DNA of 64,000 nucleotides from Rhodopseudomonas boonkerdii. GTDB taxonomy: Bacteria; Pseudomonadota; Alphaproteobacteria; Rhizobiales; Xanthobacteraceae. The notes below the pieces were generated by a model. That model had not been told where the DNA came from. It searched no databases and saw nothing but the letters and a program-made list of their open reading frames with translations. A program made the position numbers and the translations under genes. The stretch lies in assembly GCF_021184025.1 (NCBI RefSeq), contig NZ_CP036537.1:3038001-3102000 (forward strand), written 5' to 3'. Positions 29,263 to 37,246 of the stretch are shown here, piece after piece. Position 1 is the first letter of the stretch; every line of letters starts with the position of its first letter.

Positions 29263-30303
29263 TCAGCGCGTCGCTTCTGCGAGCAGGCTAAATACCGAGA
29301 AAACCAGAGGTTTTCGCTCGAGATTGTAGGATTCGGTCTCGCGCGCGGCTTTGCCAATCTTTTCCCATACCTCCGCGAGGCGTGCAAGGCGGGGCAGATT
29401 GGCGTTCAGGCCCCCCTCGTCCGCGCGCAGCCGCTCGCCGATCCAGCGATCGACGCTGTCAGTGAAAGCCGCAAGCGCAACGCGGTCGCTGGTGCCGAGG
29501 GCATCGCCGAGCGCGTGCAATTCACGGGGGTCCACATGGGGCAACGTATTCAGCAGCGATGCCGTGCGTTGATGCAGTTTCAGCGCACCGCCGCCGAGCA
29601 GATTGACGGCGCGGGAGACGCTGCCTTCGGAAGCGTCCGCGACCTCACGCAGTTCGGGATCGCTCTCGTCACGCCCCGTGGCCAACGCAGCGGCGGAGAG
29701 CACGTCCGCGGCCGCGAGCGCGCGGAGCGGCAGCTTGCGACAGCGCGACTGGATGGTCGGCAACACGCGTGCCTGGGCGTGGGTGACAAGCAGAAACAGC
29801 GACCGCAGCGGCGGCTCTTCCAGCACCTTCAGCAGCGCATTGGCGGCGTTGGTGTTGAGCTCGTCCACGGTATCGACGATGCAGACACGCCAGCCATCGA
29901 CAGCGGCCGTGGAGCCGTAGAAGCCGACGGTCTCGCGCACGTCGTCCACGGTGATGACGGTGCGCAGGACACCCTTGTCGTTGGCGGTGCGATGGATTTC
30001 CAGCAGCCCGCCATGCGCCTCGGCCGCAACCTGGTGGACGACGGAATGTTCGGGATCGAGATCGAGCGTCTCTGCGGATTGTACCTGCGTTGACGCGGGA
30101 TCGCGGTGCGCGAGCACGAAGCGCGCCATGCGATAGGCGAGAGTCGCTTTGCCGATGCCCTGCGGGCCGGAGATCAGCCAGGCATGCGGAATGCGGCCGC
30201 CGCTATAGGCGCCCAATAGCGTCTGCTCGGCGTCGTGATGGCCGAACAGCGCGGTGGTCTCGCGCGGATGCGGAACGGTGATCTCGGGCTCGGCCTTGCT
30301 CAT
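29263..30303 (-). CDS. holB: DNA polymerase III subunit delta'
   Basis: Clamp-loader subunit of 346 aa. The AAA+ fold is seen in ISGPQGIGKATLAYRMARF (near the N-terminus), with VDTVDELNTNAANALLK and LEEPPLRSLFLLVTH as sensor/Walker B regions; SRCRKLPLRAL follows. It overlaps tmk by 4 bp, the usual tmk-holB coupling, and metG follows. Confidence 0.95.
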   Translation of the reverse strand: MSKAEPEITVPHPRETTALFGHHDAEQTLLGAYSGGRIPHAWLISGPQGIGKATLAYRMARFVLAHRDPASTQVQSAETLDLDPEHSVVHQVAAEAHGGLLEIHRTANDKGVLRTVITVDDVRETVGFYGSTAAVDGWRVCIVDTVDELNTNAANALLKVLEEPPLRSLFLLVTHAQARVLPTIQSRCRKLPLRALAAADVLSAAALATGRDESDPELREVADASEGSVSRAVNLLGGGALKLHQRTASLLNTLPHVDPRELHALGDALGTSDRVALAAFTDSVDRWIGERLRADEGGLNANLPRLARLAEVWEKIGKAARETESYNLERKPLVFSVFSLLAEATR

Positions 30304-30974
30304 GCGTGCGCAGCCTCCCGCAACAGGCGTTTGCGCAGCACACGCCAGATATTGTTGGCGACGGCTTTGGGCGACAGCGTCGCGTCCAGCAACACGCAGC
30401 GTTGCGGCTCATCCATGGCGATCTGCCGGAACGCATCGCGCAAACCCTGATGAAAGGCGATACCTTCGGCCTCGAAGCGATCCGGCATGCCAGTGCCGCG
30501 GCGGGCGGCAGCTCGCGCCATGCCGACTTCCACGGGGAGATCGAGGATCACCGTGAGATCAGGCTTCAACCCACCAATGGTGACGCGCTCCAGCGCCGTC
30601 AACAGTTCCGGCGCGACGTTGCTCTGCTGGCCCTGATAGGCGCGGGTGGAGTCCGAGAAGCGGTCGCACAACACCCAGATGCCCTGGTCGAGCGCCGGTT
30701 TGATGACCGCATGGACATGGTCGTCCCGCGCGGCGGCGAACAGCAGCGTTTCGGCTTCGGCGCCGAGCAGCTTGCCCATACCGGACAGCACCACATGGCG
30801 GATGATCTCGGCGCCGGGCGAGCCGCCGGGCTCGCGGGTGACGATGGCGCGGATGCCGGCTTCGTTGAGGCGATCGGCGAGCAGCTTGATCTGCGTCGAC
30901 TTGCCGGCGCCCTCTCCGCCTTCGAATGTGATGAAGCGTCCACGCTGGGGCGCTATGGGATGCGTCTCCGTCAT
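30300..30974 (-). CDS. tmk: Thymidylate kinase
   Basis: Phosphorylates dTMP to dTDP. The protein is 224 aa. P-loop FEGGEGAGKSTQ is at the N-terminus, the DR(F) motif is in LCDRFSDSTRAYQG, and the LID region is ARAAARRGTGMPDRFEAE. The ATG at 30974 is preferred over a GTG at 30980; both overlap or abut the dacC-like stop codon at 30977, implying translational coupling. Confidence 0.96.
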   Translation of the reverse strand: MTETHPIAPQRGRFITFEGGEGAGKSTQIKLLADRLNEAGIRAIVTREPGGSPGAEIIRHVVLSGMGKLLGAEAETLLFAAARDDHVHAVIKPALDQGIWVLCDRFSDSTRAYQGQQSNVAPELLTALERVTIGGLKPDLTVILDLPVEVGMARAAARRGTGMPDRFEAEGIAFHQGLRDAFRQIAMDEPQRCVLLDATLSPKAVANNIWRVLRKRLLREAAHA

Positions 30975-30976
30975 GG

Positions 30977-32221
30977 TCACAGCTTTGCGGCGCCGGCGCG
31001 GAACAGGCCGATCATCAGCTCGCCGGCGCCATCGACGGCGCGCTGCAAAGTGGTGCCGGTGCCGACCGCGTCGGCGGCATAGACCGGCGCTTCCACGGCG
31101 ACCTGCTGGCCGCGCCAGACCTTCACCATACCGACCGGCTGGCCGGCGCGGACGGGCGCCTGCACCGGCCCGTTATAGACGATGCGCGCGATCAGCTTGT
31201 CGTTGCCGTTCTTCTGCACCATGACCTTGACCGGGTCCCTGCTGACCAGCGCCACCGAGCCCCTGTTCCCGCCGAACACTTTTGCGTAACCGACCGCCTG
31301 GTCGCCGGCAAAGACGCTGCGGACCTCGAAATTCTTGAAACCCCATTCGAGCAGCTTTTTGGCAGCCGCAGCGCGATCATCGGAACTCTCGAGACCGTTC
31401 ACAACCACGATCAGTCGCGTATCGTTCTGCACGGCCGAGCCAACCATGCCGTAGCCGCCATCCTTGGTGTAACCCGTCTTAAAACCGTCGGCACCTTCCA
31501 GCGTCGCAAGCAGCGGATTGCGGTTCTGCTGACGGATCTTGTTCCAGGTGAATTCCCGCTCGCCGAAGATCTTGTAGAATTCGGGATAGGCGCGAATGAT
31601 GTGACGCGCGAGCGTTGCGAGCTCGCGTACAGTCATCTTGTTGCCGGCATCCGGTAACCCGCTCGAATTGGCGAAGGTGGATTTCGGCATGCCGAGCGCG
31701 CGGGCGCGTCTGGTCATTCGCTCGGCAAATGCCGCTTCGTTACCCTCAATAGCCTCGGCCATGATCATGCAGCTGTCATTGCCGCTCTGGATGATGGCTC
31801 CGCGCAGGAGATCGGCAACCGGAACGCGGCTGTTCAGCGCAGCGAACATGGTAGACGCACCGGCAGGCGCGCCACCCTTGCGCCAAGAATTCTCGCTGAC
31901 GCGGTACTCGTCGGTCAGCTTGATGTCGCCTCGGGTGAGGGCGTCGAACACGACCTCAACGGTCATCAATTTCATCATGCTGGACGGGGCGCGCAGCTCG
32001 TCGGCGTTCTTCTCGAACAGCACAGCGCCCGAGCTTGCCTCGATCAGGATCGCGGTCGGCGCGTCGGTGTCGTAGCCCCCCTCCTCAACCGCCTTCTTGG
32101 CGCCCTGCACGCTCTGATTGGCGGCATGAGCCAACGGCTGCAGCGCAAAAGCCGCCATGAGCAGGCCGGCGACAAGCTGTCGCCAAAGCGAGGATTTTGG
32201 TGTGAGGAAGCCAGATGTCAT
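30977..32221 (-). CDS. D-alanyl-D-alanine carboxypeptidase (PBP5/6-like)
   Basis: Low-molecular-mass penicillin-binding protein of 414 aa that trims pentapeptides in peptidoglycan. The signal peptide (LVAGLLMAAFALQPLAHAA) precedes the three active-site motifs: SxxK in APSSMMKLMT, SxN in QSGNDSCM and KTG in GFKTGYTKDG. A C-terminal domain follows, ending in an amphipathic-type tail (AVDGAGELMIGLFRAGAAKL) that may anchor it to the membrane. The ATG at 32221 gives the best signal peptide; a GTG at 32257 is less likely. Confidence 0.95.
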   Translation of the reverse strand: MTSGFLTPKSSLWRQLVAGLLMAAFALQPLAHAANQSVQGAKKAVEEGGYDTDAPTAILIEASSGAVLFEKNADELRAPSSMMKLMTVEVVFDALTRGDIKLTDEYRVSENSWRKGGAPAGASTMFAALNSRVPVADLLRGAIIQSGNDSCMIMAEAIEGNEAAFAERMTRRARALGMPKSTFANSSGLPDAGNKMTVRELATLARHIIRAYPEFYKIFGEREFTWNKIRQQNRNPLLATLEGADGFKTGYTKDGGYGMVGSAVQNDTRLIVVVNGLESSDDRAAAAKKLLEWGFKNFEVRSVFAGDQAVGYAKVFGGNRGSVALVSRDPVKVMVQKNGNDKLIARIVYNGPVQAPVRAGQPVGMVKVWRGQQVAVEAPVYAADAVGTGTTLQRAVDGAGELMIGLFRAGAAKL

Positions 32222-32325
32222 GCCGTGTCCCGAGTGATCAGGTCTTAACAGCAACACCCTGCCTGAACAACGCGGGCCCCGCCTGGCGAGGCGGCTAACA
32301 AGCGGAAATCCCGATCAAATCTTGC

Positions 32326-33243
32326 TCAATAAAGGCCGCGACCGGACAGAATCGCAGCAGCGCCGCGGGCATCCACGGTACCGTCATTACGCGCAGCTGG
32401 CTCGGCGTAATCGGCATTCCCCTCATAGGAAACGACCCGCGGGTTAGCGGCGGGATAAGCGGAAGCCGAACGATAGCGGCTGGACGACGACATCTCCGAC
32501 GTCTGGCGATCCGCAGCAGTGTTGCCCAGCGAATATGGCCGCCCTTCCGGCATCGGAACGTCGCGCGAAACGACCCGGCCGCCCTGCATATCCGGCACGA
32601 AGGAGCGTGCGGAGGCGACACGCACAACCGACGGCGATGGCGCAGGTTCGCCGGTACGCAGTGTTGCCATCAGCTGACGATCGTCGGAACCTTCCAGCGG
32701 CGCACGTCCGACATACTCAACACGCACACGCGCAGTGCCGTTACTCTTGAATTCGAGAAGTTCGGCCGCCCTGTTCGACACGTCGATCAGGCGATTGCCG
32801 TGATAGGGACCGCGATCGTTGACACGCACGATCAGCGACTTGCCGTTGCGCACATTGGTGACGCGGACATAGCTCGGAATCGGCAGCGTCGGATGTGCCG
32901 CCGTGAGTGACGCCATGTCGAACACTTCGCCATTGGCTGTCAGGCGACCGTGGAAGGCGTCGCCGTACCAAGACGCGATCCCTTCGGCGCGGTAATTTTC
33001 GTCCTCTTCAGGAACATAGGTACGGCCGCCAACCACATAAGGCTTGCCAACGCGATAGGTACCGCCACCTTTTGGAACCGGCTCGCCCATGCCCACCACG
33101 CGCGGGCTGCTGGAGACACCATACTTCGGATCGACACGGCTGAAGCCGGTTGTTTGGGAGCAGTTGGCCAGCGCCAGACAGGCGCTCATGGCCGCTGCTG
33201 CGCTTGCAGCACGACCGATGCGGTGTGACCGAAGAATCCCCAT
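32326..33243 (-). CDS. rlpA: RlpA-like lipoprotein (septal ring lytic transglycosylase family)
   Basis: Outer-membrane-type lipoprotein of about 305 aa with a double-psi beta-barrel domain. The N-terminus is positively charged (ILRSHRIGR), then hydrophobic, ending LALANCS where Cys is the probable lipidation site; Asn at -1 is unusual for a lipobox. The DPBB region is GIASWYGDAFHGRLTANGE and VRVNDRGPYHGNRLIDVS. No SPOR domain is visible: the C-terminus is low-complexity and polar. In-frame starts at 33258 and 33288 are possible. RlpA cleaves glycan strands at septa in some bacteria. Confidence 0.9.
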   Translation of the reverse strand: MGILRSHRIGRAASAAAAMSACLALANCSQTTGFSRVDPKYGVSSSPRVVGMGEPVPKGGGTYRVGKPYVVGGRTYVPEEDENYRAEGIASWYGDAFHGRLTANGEVFDMASLTAAHPTLPIPSYVRVTNVRNGKSLIVRVNDRGPYHGNRLIDVSNRAAELLEFKSNGTARVRVEYVGRAPLEGSDDRQLMATLRTGEPAPSPSVVRVASARSFVPDMQGGRVVSRDVPMPEGRPYSLGNTAADRQTSEMSSSSRYRSASAYPAANPRVVSYEGNADYAEPAARNDGTVDARGAAAILSGRGLY

Positions 33244-33378
33244 GCGCCCCAATACCATTCCGGCGACCATCTGCCCATCGGGCAACACGCGACCGCAAAA
33301 TTACGATGTTCCCCACTTCCACATCGCGTGGTGAATATATCGTAGCCGGATCAGGGCGAAAATGAGGAGAGGCAGGTT

Positions 33379-33552
33379 ATGGTAAACACAAAACTGCCGC
33401 TCTCGGGCAGCGCAACTCCCGTAGATCTGAAACATAGCCGTGCTGGAAAGCGCACTGCCCGGATTTTCGTTACGGCAGATGTTTCTGTTGGGACATGTAA
33501 TGACGAGGCGGAATTGCGTCGCCTCGCCACGCCGTCTCTAACGGGGCGGTAA
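33379..33552 (+). CDS. Possible 57-aa small protein
   Basis: A frame that starts MVNTKLPLSGSATPVDLKHS, preceded by AGGAGAGG at about 7 bp, a strong ribosome-binding site. It has no recognised domain, no transmembrane segment and ordinary composition (SRAGKRTARIFVTADVSVG). Its last 15 bp overlap the 3' end of the small membrane-protein gene on the other strand. Coding status is uncertain. Confidence 0.4.
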   Translation: MVNTKLPLSGSATPVDLKHSRAGKRTARIFVTADVSVGTCNDEAELRRLATPSLTGR

Positions 33553-33666
33553 AAAGGTCGCCGCGTTGATCACGGCAACCGCCGCGAGTGTCACCATCCA
33601 TAGCGGCCACACCGGGGCATCGGCCGAATGGTTGAACCGCCGGTGAACGCCGAAATTCCGCGCCAT
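33538..33666 (-). CDS. 42-aa single-pass membrane protein
   Basis: The ATG at 33666 is preceded by AGGAGGAG at ideal spacing. The product begins with a basic/polar part (MARNFGVHRRFNHSADAPVW) and ends with one hydrophobic helix (PLWMVTLAAVAVINAATF) and LPPR. This is the typical shape of small alphaproteobacterial inner-membrane proteins. It lies directly downstream of the tmRNA terminator and is read in the same direction. Function unknown. Confidence 0.6.
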   Translation of the reverse strand: MARNFGVHRRFNHSADAPVWPLWMVTLAAVAVINAATFLPPR

Positions 33667-33819
33667 GGGTTGCTCCTCCTCATGTCCGATCGAGAATGCG
33701 CAACAACTTGCATTGCAAAGTGATCGAATTGCGTCACGCCCTTGGCAACAGCTTGCAATTGCACAATCGCACGCGCGACAGGTCGACACATCTCGCGGGA
33801 GGCTCGACGGCGCGGCGCC

Positions 33820-33855
33820 AAAAATAAAACCGCGCCATCCCGAAGGATGACGCGG
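33820..33855 (-). terminator. Intrinsic terminator of ssrA
   Basis: On the minus strand an 11-bp stem CCGCGTCATCC/GGATGGCGCGG (one G-T wobble) with a TTCG tetraloop is followed by TTTTATTTTT. It is the strongest intrinsic terminator seen in the window and lies about 40 bp after the tag stop codon. Confidence 0.9.
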
Positions 33856-33856
33856 C

Positions 33857-34151
33857 CGGCCGTTCTGTTGCTAGGTGGACCAACCCCGAACGGTTACGCC
33901 GCGAGGCGCACTTCGTTCATGCTAACGTTGTCGTTGGCATTTAGGTTTTTGACCCGATAACGGCGGTATCATGCCGAGCACAATTCGCGACTTCTTCGCA
34001 GCCATCGATCCTGTTTCGCCCCCGCCTGAGCAGCCCTGCGACCGACTTCTTGAAGAGAAATCCAATCAGAAGCTGCTGAGGTGGAGGCGCCGGGTACTGC
34101 CCCCGGGTCTGCCTGCGGTCCATCGTGAGGTTCAGCGCCATCGTCTTGCGA
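33857..34151 (-). ncRNA. ssrA: Two-piece (circularly permuted) tmRNA
   Basis: Permuted alphaproteobacterial transfer-messenger RNA, which rescues stalled ribosomes and tags proteins. Minus-strand order: acceptor piece, removed spacer, coding piece. The acceptor piece ends with a T-arm stem CCGGG/CCCGG (34106-34090) around a 7-nt loop, then CGCCTCC-A-CC (34089-34080). The coding piece starts at 34023 with GGGGGCG, which pairs with CGCCTCC and leaves a G3-U wobble, the alanine identity element. The tag frame runs 33938-33894: GCC AAC GAC ... GCG TAA, encoding ANDNVSMNEVRLAA. I recall an almost identical tag from Rhodopseudomonas palustris. Outer boundaries are estimates from the terminator and a -10-like box. 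Both strands contain meaningless frames of about 65 codons here. Confidence 0.9.
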
Positions 34152-34158
34152 CAGAAGC

Positions 34159-34164
34159 AATATA
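34159..34164 (-). promoter_or_regulatory. Probable -10 box of ssrA
   Basis: TATATT on the minus strand, placed so that transcription would begin near 34151, just ahead of the acceptor piece. A convincing -35 box is not visible at 16-18 bp spacing. Confidence 0.4.
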
Positions 34165-34235
34165 GGCGGAGCGCGGTTTAAAATCTAGGTGCCTGCCCGC
34201 AGCTGTGGATGCGGCAATCTTGCCGGTAACCAAAC

Positions 34236-34937
34236 TCAGCCGGCTGCAATCTCGGGCAGTGGGCGCCGCAACTGTCCGCCCGTATCGGCCAGACCGCTCA
34301 GATACTGGGCCGCTTCCATGATATCGGCAACGATCTCACGCTCGGCCGCTTCACCGTCGCCGGCGATAATCGCCTTCAGGGCGGCGGTGTGATGGTCCCA
34401 GCCCTTCAGCAGCACCACATATTCGGGGATCACGAAGGACAGAACGGGGCCGCAGCGCAGCCACATGTTTTCGATGGTCTCGACGAGAATCGGAACACCG
34501 GACATCGCATAGATCTCGAAGTGAAACTTGCGATGATGCTCGAGATAGCTTTCGAGCGACCGAGACGCGATCAGCGACTGCATCTTCGCAAGCAGCGCCT
34601 GAAGCCGTTCGAGTGATGCTGCCTGCGGCCTCTTCGCAGCCTCACGTGCCGCGCGCCCTTCGAGGGCGCAGCGCACGACGGTGAGATCGCTGAGTTCGTT
34701 GCGCGTGAGATGAGGAACGATCGCCGCGTTGCGCGGTCCCTGCTGCAACACCCCCTGCGCCACCAGACGCGTAACCGCGTCGCGGACAGGCGTGATCGAC
34801 GTTCCAAACGTCTCAGCCAGAGATCGCAGTGTCAGCACCGTTCCCGGCGCAAAGCGGCCAGCCAGCAGCGCGTCGCGGAGCTGCGCATGAGCCAAATCCC
34901 ATAACGGTTCACGTTCAATGCGCTTAAGCGATGTCAT
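34236..34937 (-). CDS. GntR family transcriptional regulator (FCD subfamily)
   Basis: Regulator of 233 aa divergent from the seven-gene catabolic operon. The winged helix-turn-helix (about 10-75) shows LAGRFAPGTVLTLRSLAETF then GTSITPVRDAVTRLVAQGVL. The FCD ligand domain follows (VVRCALEGRAAREAAKR, HHRKFHFEIYAMSG), with a metal- or ligand-binding His in GWDHHTAALKAI. The ATG is at 34937. A perfect 12-bp palindrome lies 75 bp upstream of this start and 24 bp before the operon's first gene, the natural site for autoregulation and operon control. Confidence 0.92.
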   Translation of the reverse strand: MTSLKRIEREPLWDLAHAQLRDALLAGRFAPGTVLTLRSLAETFGTSITPVRDAVTRLVAQGVLQQGPRNAAIVPHLTRNELSDLTVVRCALEGRAAREAAKRPQAASLERLQALLAKMQSLIASRSLESYLEHHRKFHFEIYAMSGVPILVETIENMWLRCGPVLSFVIPEYVVLLKGWDHHTAALKAIIAGDGEAAEREIVADIMEAAQYLSGLADTGGQLRRPLPEIAAG

Positions 34938-35011
34938 TCCCTGCTCGCTAGCCTACCCCGCCCCGATTCCGCAATCGGGGATGCAGATATCGCGTTGACC
35001 CACCAGATTGG

Positions 35012-35023
35012 TTGTTATAACAA
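35012..35023. promoter_or_regulatory. Operator-like palindrome TTGTTATAACAA
   Basis: A perfect 12-bp palindrome between the divergent GntR regulator and the TctC-headed operon. TTGTnnnnACAA-like cores are typical of FCD-type GntR operators. It ends just before the ribosome-binding site of the TctC gene, so binding would block transcription of the operon. Confidence 0.6.
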
Positions 35024-35046
35024 ACAACAAAAATGGGAGGAAAACA

Positions 35047-36030
35047 ATGTCGATCATCGCGTCCTTCGGGCGTGCAGCGCTATGCGCCGCTGGAATTGCT
35101 GTTTCTGCCGTCTCGCCATCCTCGGCTCAGTCCGGGTTCCCGCAAAAGGACATCACCTTTATCGTGCCGTGGAACGCTGGCGGCTCGAACGACGTGGCCG
35201 CGCGTGCGCTCGATCCGATTCTGCGCGAGCACGGCATCAAGCTGGTCATCGAAAACGTTCCCGGCGCGACCGGTGTCATCGGCATGAAGCGTGTCGCGAG
35301 TTCTGCGCCTGACGGCTATGTTATCGGCATGGGCACCAGCTCGACGCTGGCGCTGATCGCCCAGAACAAGGCGAGCGGCCTCACCAATGCGAACTTTACG
35401 CATATTGCGCGGGTCTCCACCGATCCGCTGATGCTGTTGGTGCCTTCCACCAGCGCGATCAAATCCCTGTCCGATTATATCGCCAATATGAAATCCAGGC
35501 CCGGCAAGGTCACCATCGGCACGCCCGGCAGCTACAATCTCAACCACATCTTCGCATCGATGACGGCGCGCGCCGCCGGCGTTGAATATGTGAACGTGCC
35601 CTATACCGGCGGCTCGAAAGTCGTGGCCGACCTCATCGGCCAGCATGTCGACTCCGGTGTGCTGAAACCTTCCGAGACCCTTGGCCAGATCCAGGAAAAG
35701 CTGCTCACGCCGATCGGCATCTTCGCCAATGAGCGGCTGGAGATGTTCCCAGAGGTGCCGACCTTCAAGGAACGCGGCTTCGACGTCTTCCCTTACGGTC
35801 CTGTGGTGCAGATGGCCTATGTGGTCGGCCCCGCAGAACTTCCGAACGATGTGCGCACCAAGCTGGTGACCGCTTTCCGTGCCGCGATCCAGGATCCGCG
35901 CTTCAAGGAATTCGCCAAGAAGAACGTCTTCCTGGTGGACGACCTCACCGGCGACGCACTGACGAAGGAAGTCGACAGCGTTGCCGTCGCTATCGGCAAG
36001 GTCGCCGCACAAACCTTCCCGAAGGAATAA
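35047..36030 (+). CDS. Tripartite tricarboxylate transporter receptor (TctC/Bug family), copy C
   Basis: Periplasmic receptor of 327 aa, first gene of the operon. The signal peptide ends PSSAQ at about residue 28. Bug motifs: ITFIVPWNAGGSNDVAARAL, ENVPGATGVIGM, SSAPDGYVIGMGTS, and VPYTGGSKVVADLIGQHVDS. The ATG at 35047 has GGGAGG at good spacing. No TctA/TctB partner is present. It is clearly more distant from the tandem A/B pair than those are from each other. It probably binds the acid that the downstream enzymes degrade. Confidence 0.92.
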   Translation: MSIIASFGRAALCAAGIAVSAVSPSSAQSGFPQKDITFIVPWNAGGSNDVAARALDPILREHGIKLVIENVPGATGVIGMKRVASSAPDGYVIGMGTSSTLALIAQNKASGLTNANFTHIARVSTDPLMLLVPSTSAIKSLSDYIANMKSRPGKVTIGTPGSYNLNHIFASMTARAAGVEYVNVPYTGGSKVVADLIGQHVDSGVLKPSETLGQIQEKLLTPIGIFANERLEMFPEVPTFKERGFDVFPYGPVVQMAYVVGPAELPNDVRTKLVTAFRAAIQDPRFKEFAKKNVFLVDDLTGDALTKEVDSVAVAIGKVAAQTFPKE

Positions 36031-36090
36031 CCGCAGCCGGCGATGCGTCGCCGGCCGCATTCATCTGCCGTACTCGTCGAGGACCTCACA

Positions 36091-37230
36091 TTGAAAATCA
36101 AGAAGATCACCTGCCACGTTGTCGCCGCTCCCGTGCAGCGCCCGTTCACGTCGTCACGCGGTTGGCTCTACAAGACACGTGGCACCTGCCTCGTCGAAAT
36201 CGAAACCGATGACGGCATCGTCGGCTGGGGCGAGTGCTACGGCCCCTCCGCTGTCGCAAAGTCCTTCATCGATACGCAACTCGCGCCCCGCGTCATCGGC
36301 CGCGACCCGTTCGATATCGAGGTGATCTGGGAGGACCTCTACAATCGCATCAAGGACTACGGCCCCAAGGGCATGTCGATCGCCGCCATCAGCGGCATCG
36401 ACATCGCGCTGTGGGATATCATCGGTAAAGTCTGCAACAAGCCGGTGCACAAGCTGATCGGCGGCGCCTTCCGCACCGAAGTCGACTGCTACGCGACGGG
36501 ACTCTATTTCACCGATATGGAGCGCCTGGTCGATGAAGCCGTGGAGGAAGCTGTCGGCTACAAGAAGGCCGGCTTCAAGGCGATCAAGATGAAGATCGGC
36601 CTCGGCTCCATCAAGCGCGACTATGAGCGCGTCAAGGCCGTGCGCGAGGCGATCGGCTCCGACATCAAGCTGATGGTCGATGCTAATCACTGCCTCACCG
36701 TGCCCGCCGCGATCAAGCTTGGCCGCAAGCTGGAAGAGCTGGACATCGAATGGTTCGAAGAGCCGATCTCGCCGGAGGATATCGACGGCTATATCGAAGT
36801 GACACGGTCGCTCGACATGGCGGTGGCCGGCGGCGAGAACGAATTCACCCGCTGGGGCTTTCGCGATGCCATCGTGCGCAAGGCGATGGACATCGTGCAG
36901 CCTGACGTCTGCGCGGCTGGCGGCATCACCGAATGCAAGAAGATCGCAGCGCTTGCCAGCACCCATGGCGTCGAATGCGTGCCGCATGCCTGGGGGTCGG
37001 TGGTTGGCCTTTCCGCCACCATCCATTTCCTCGCTTCGATCCCGAACCAGCCGCCGAGCCTGTTTCCGATGCCACCAATGCTCGAATTCGAACAGGAGGA
37101 AAACCCGTTCCGCGATCATCTCGCGGTCAAGCCGATCGAACAGGTGAATGGCGTCATCGCGGTGCCGACCGGAGCCGGCCTCGGCATCGAGGTCGATCGC
37201 TCCGTCATCGACAAATATCGCGTCGCGTGA
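36091..37230 (+). CDS. Enolase-superfamily enzyme, mandelate racemase subgroup (I)
   Basis: Mandelate racemase/muconate lactonising family protein of 379 aa. Catalytic residues are all visible: K166 and K168 (KAIKMKIG), metal ligands D197 (MVDANH), E223 (WFEEP) and E249 (GGEN), and H299 (VPHAWGS). This KxK plus His set is that of the mandelate racemase subgroup, which is rich in acid-sugar dehydratases. The start TTG at 36091 is chosen because GAGGA lies 7 bp upstream; the ATG-like start at 36043 would add 16 residues with no family match. Its partner II downstream has the same length. It probably dehydrates a sugar acid to a 2-keto-3-deoxy acid (inference). Confidence 0.92.
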   Translation: MKIKKITCHVVAAPVQRPFTSSRGWLYKTRGTCLVEIETDDGIVGWGECYGPSAVAKSFIDTQLAPRVIGRDPFDIEVIWEDLYNRIKDYGPKGMSIAAISGIDIALWDIIGKVCNKPVHKLIGGAFRTEVDCYATGLYFTDMERLVDEAVEEAVGYKKAGFKAIKMKIGLGSIKRDYERVKAVREAIGSDIKLMVDANHCLTVPAAIKLGRKLEELDIEWFEEPISPEDIDGYIEVTRSLDMAVAGGENEFTRWGFRDAIVRKAMDIVQPDVCAAGGITECKKIAALASTHGVECVPHAWGSVVGLSATIHFLASIPNQPPSLFPMPPMLEFEQEENPFRDHLAVKPIEQVNGVIAVPTGAGLGIEVDRSVIDKYRVA

Positions 37231-37246
37231 TGGCGGGATCGCAATC

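Noticed and set aside
33941..34165. Overlapping frames of about 65 codons on both strands
   Set aside because: They coincide with the two-piece tmRNA, whose pairing and tag frame explain the sequence better.
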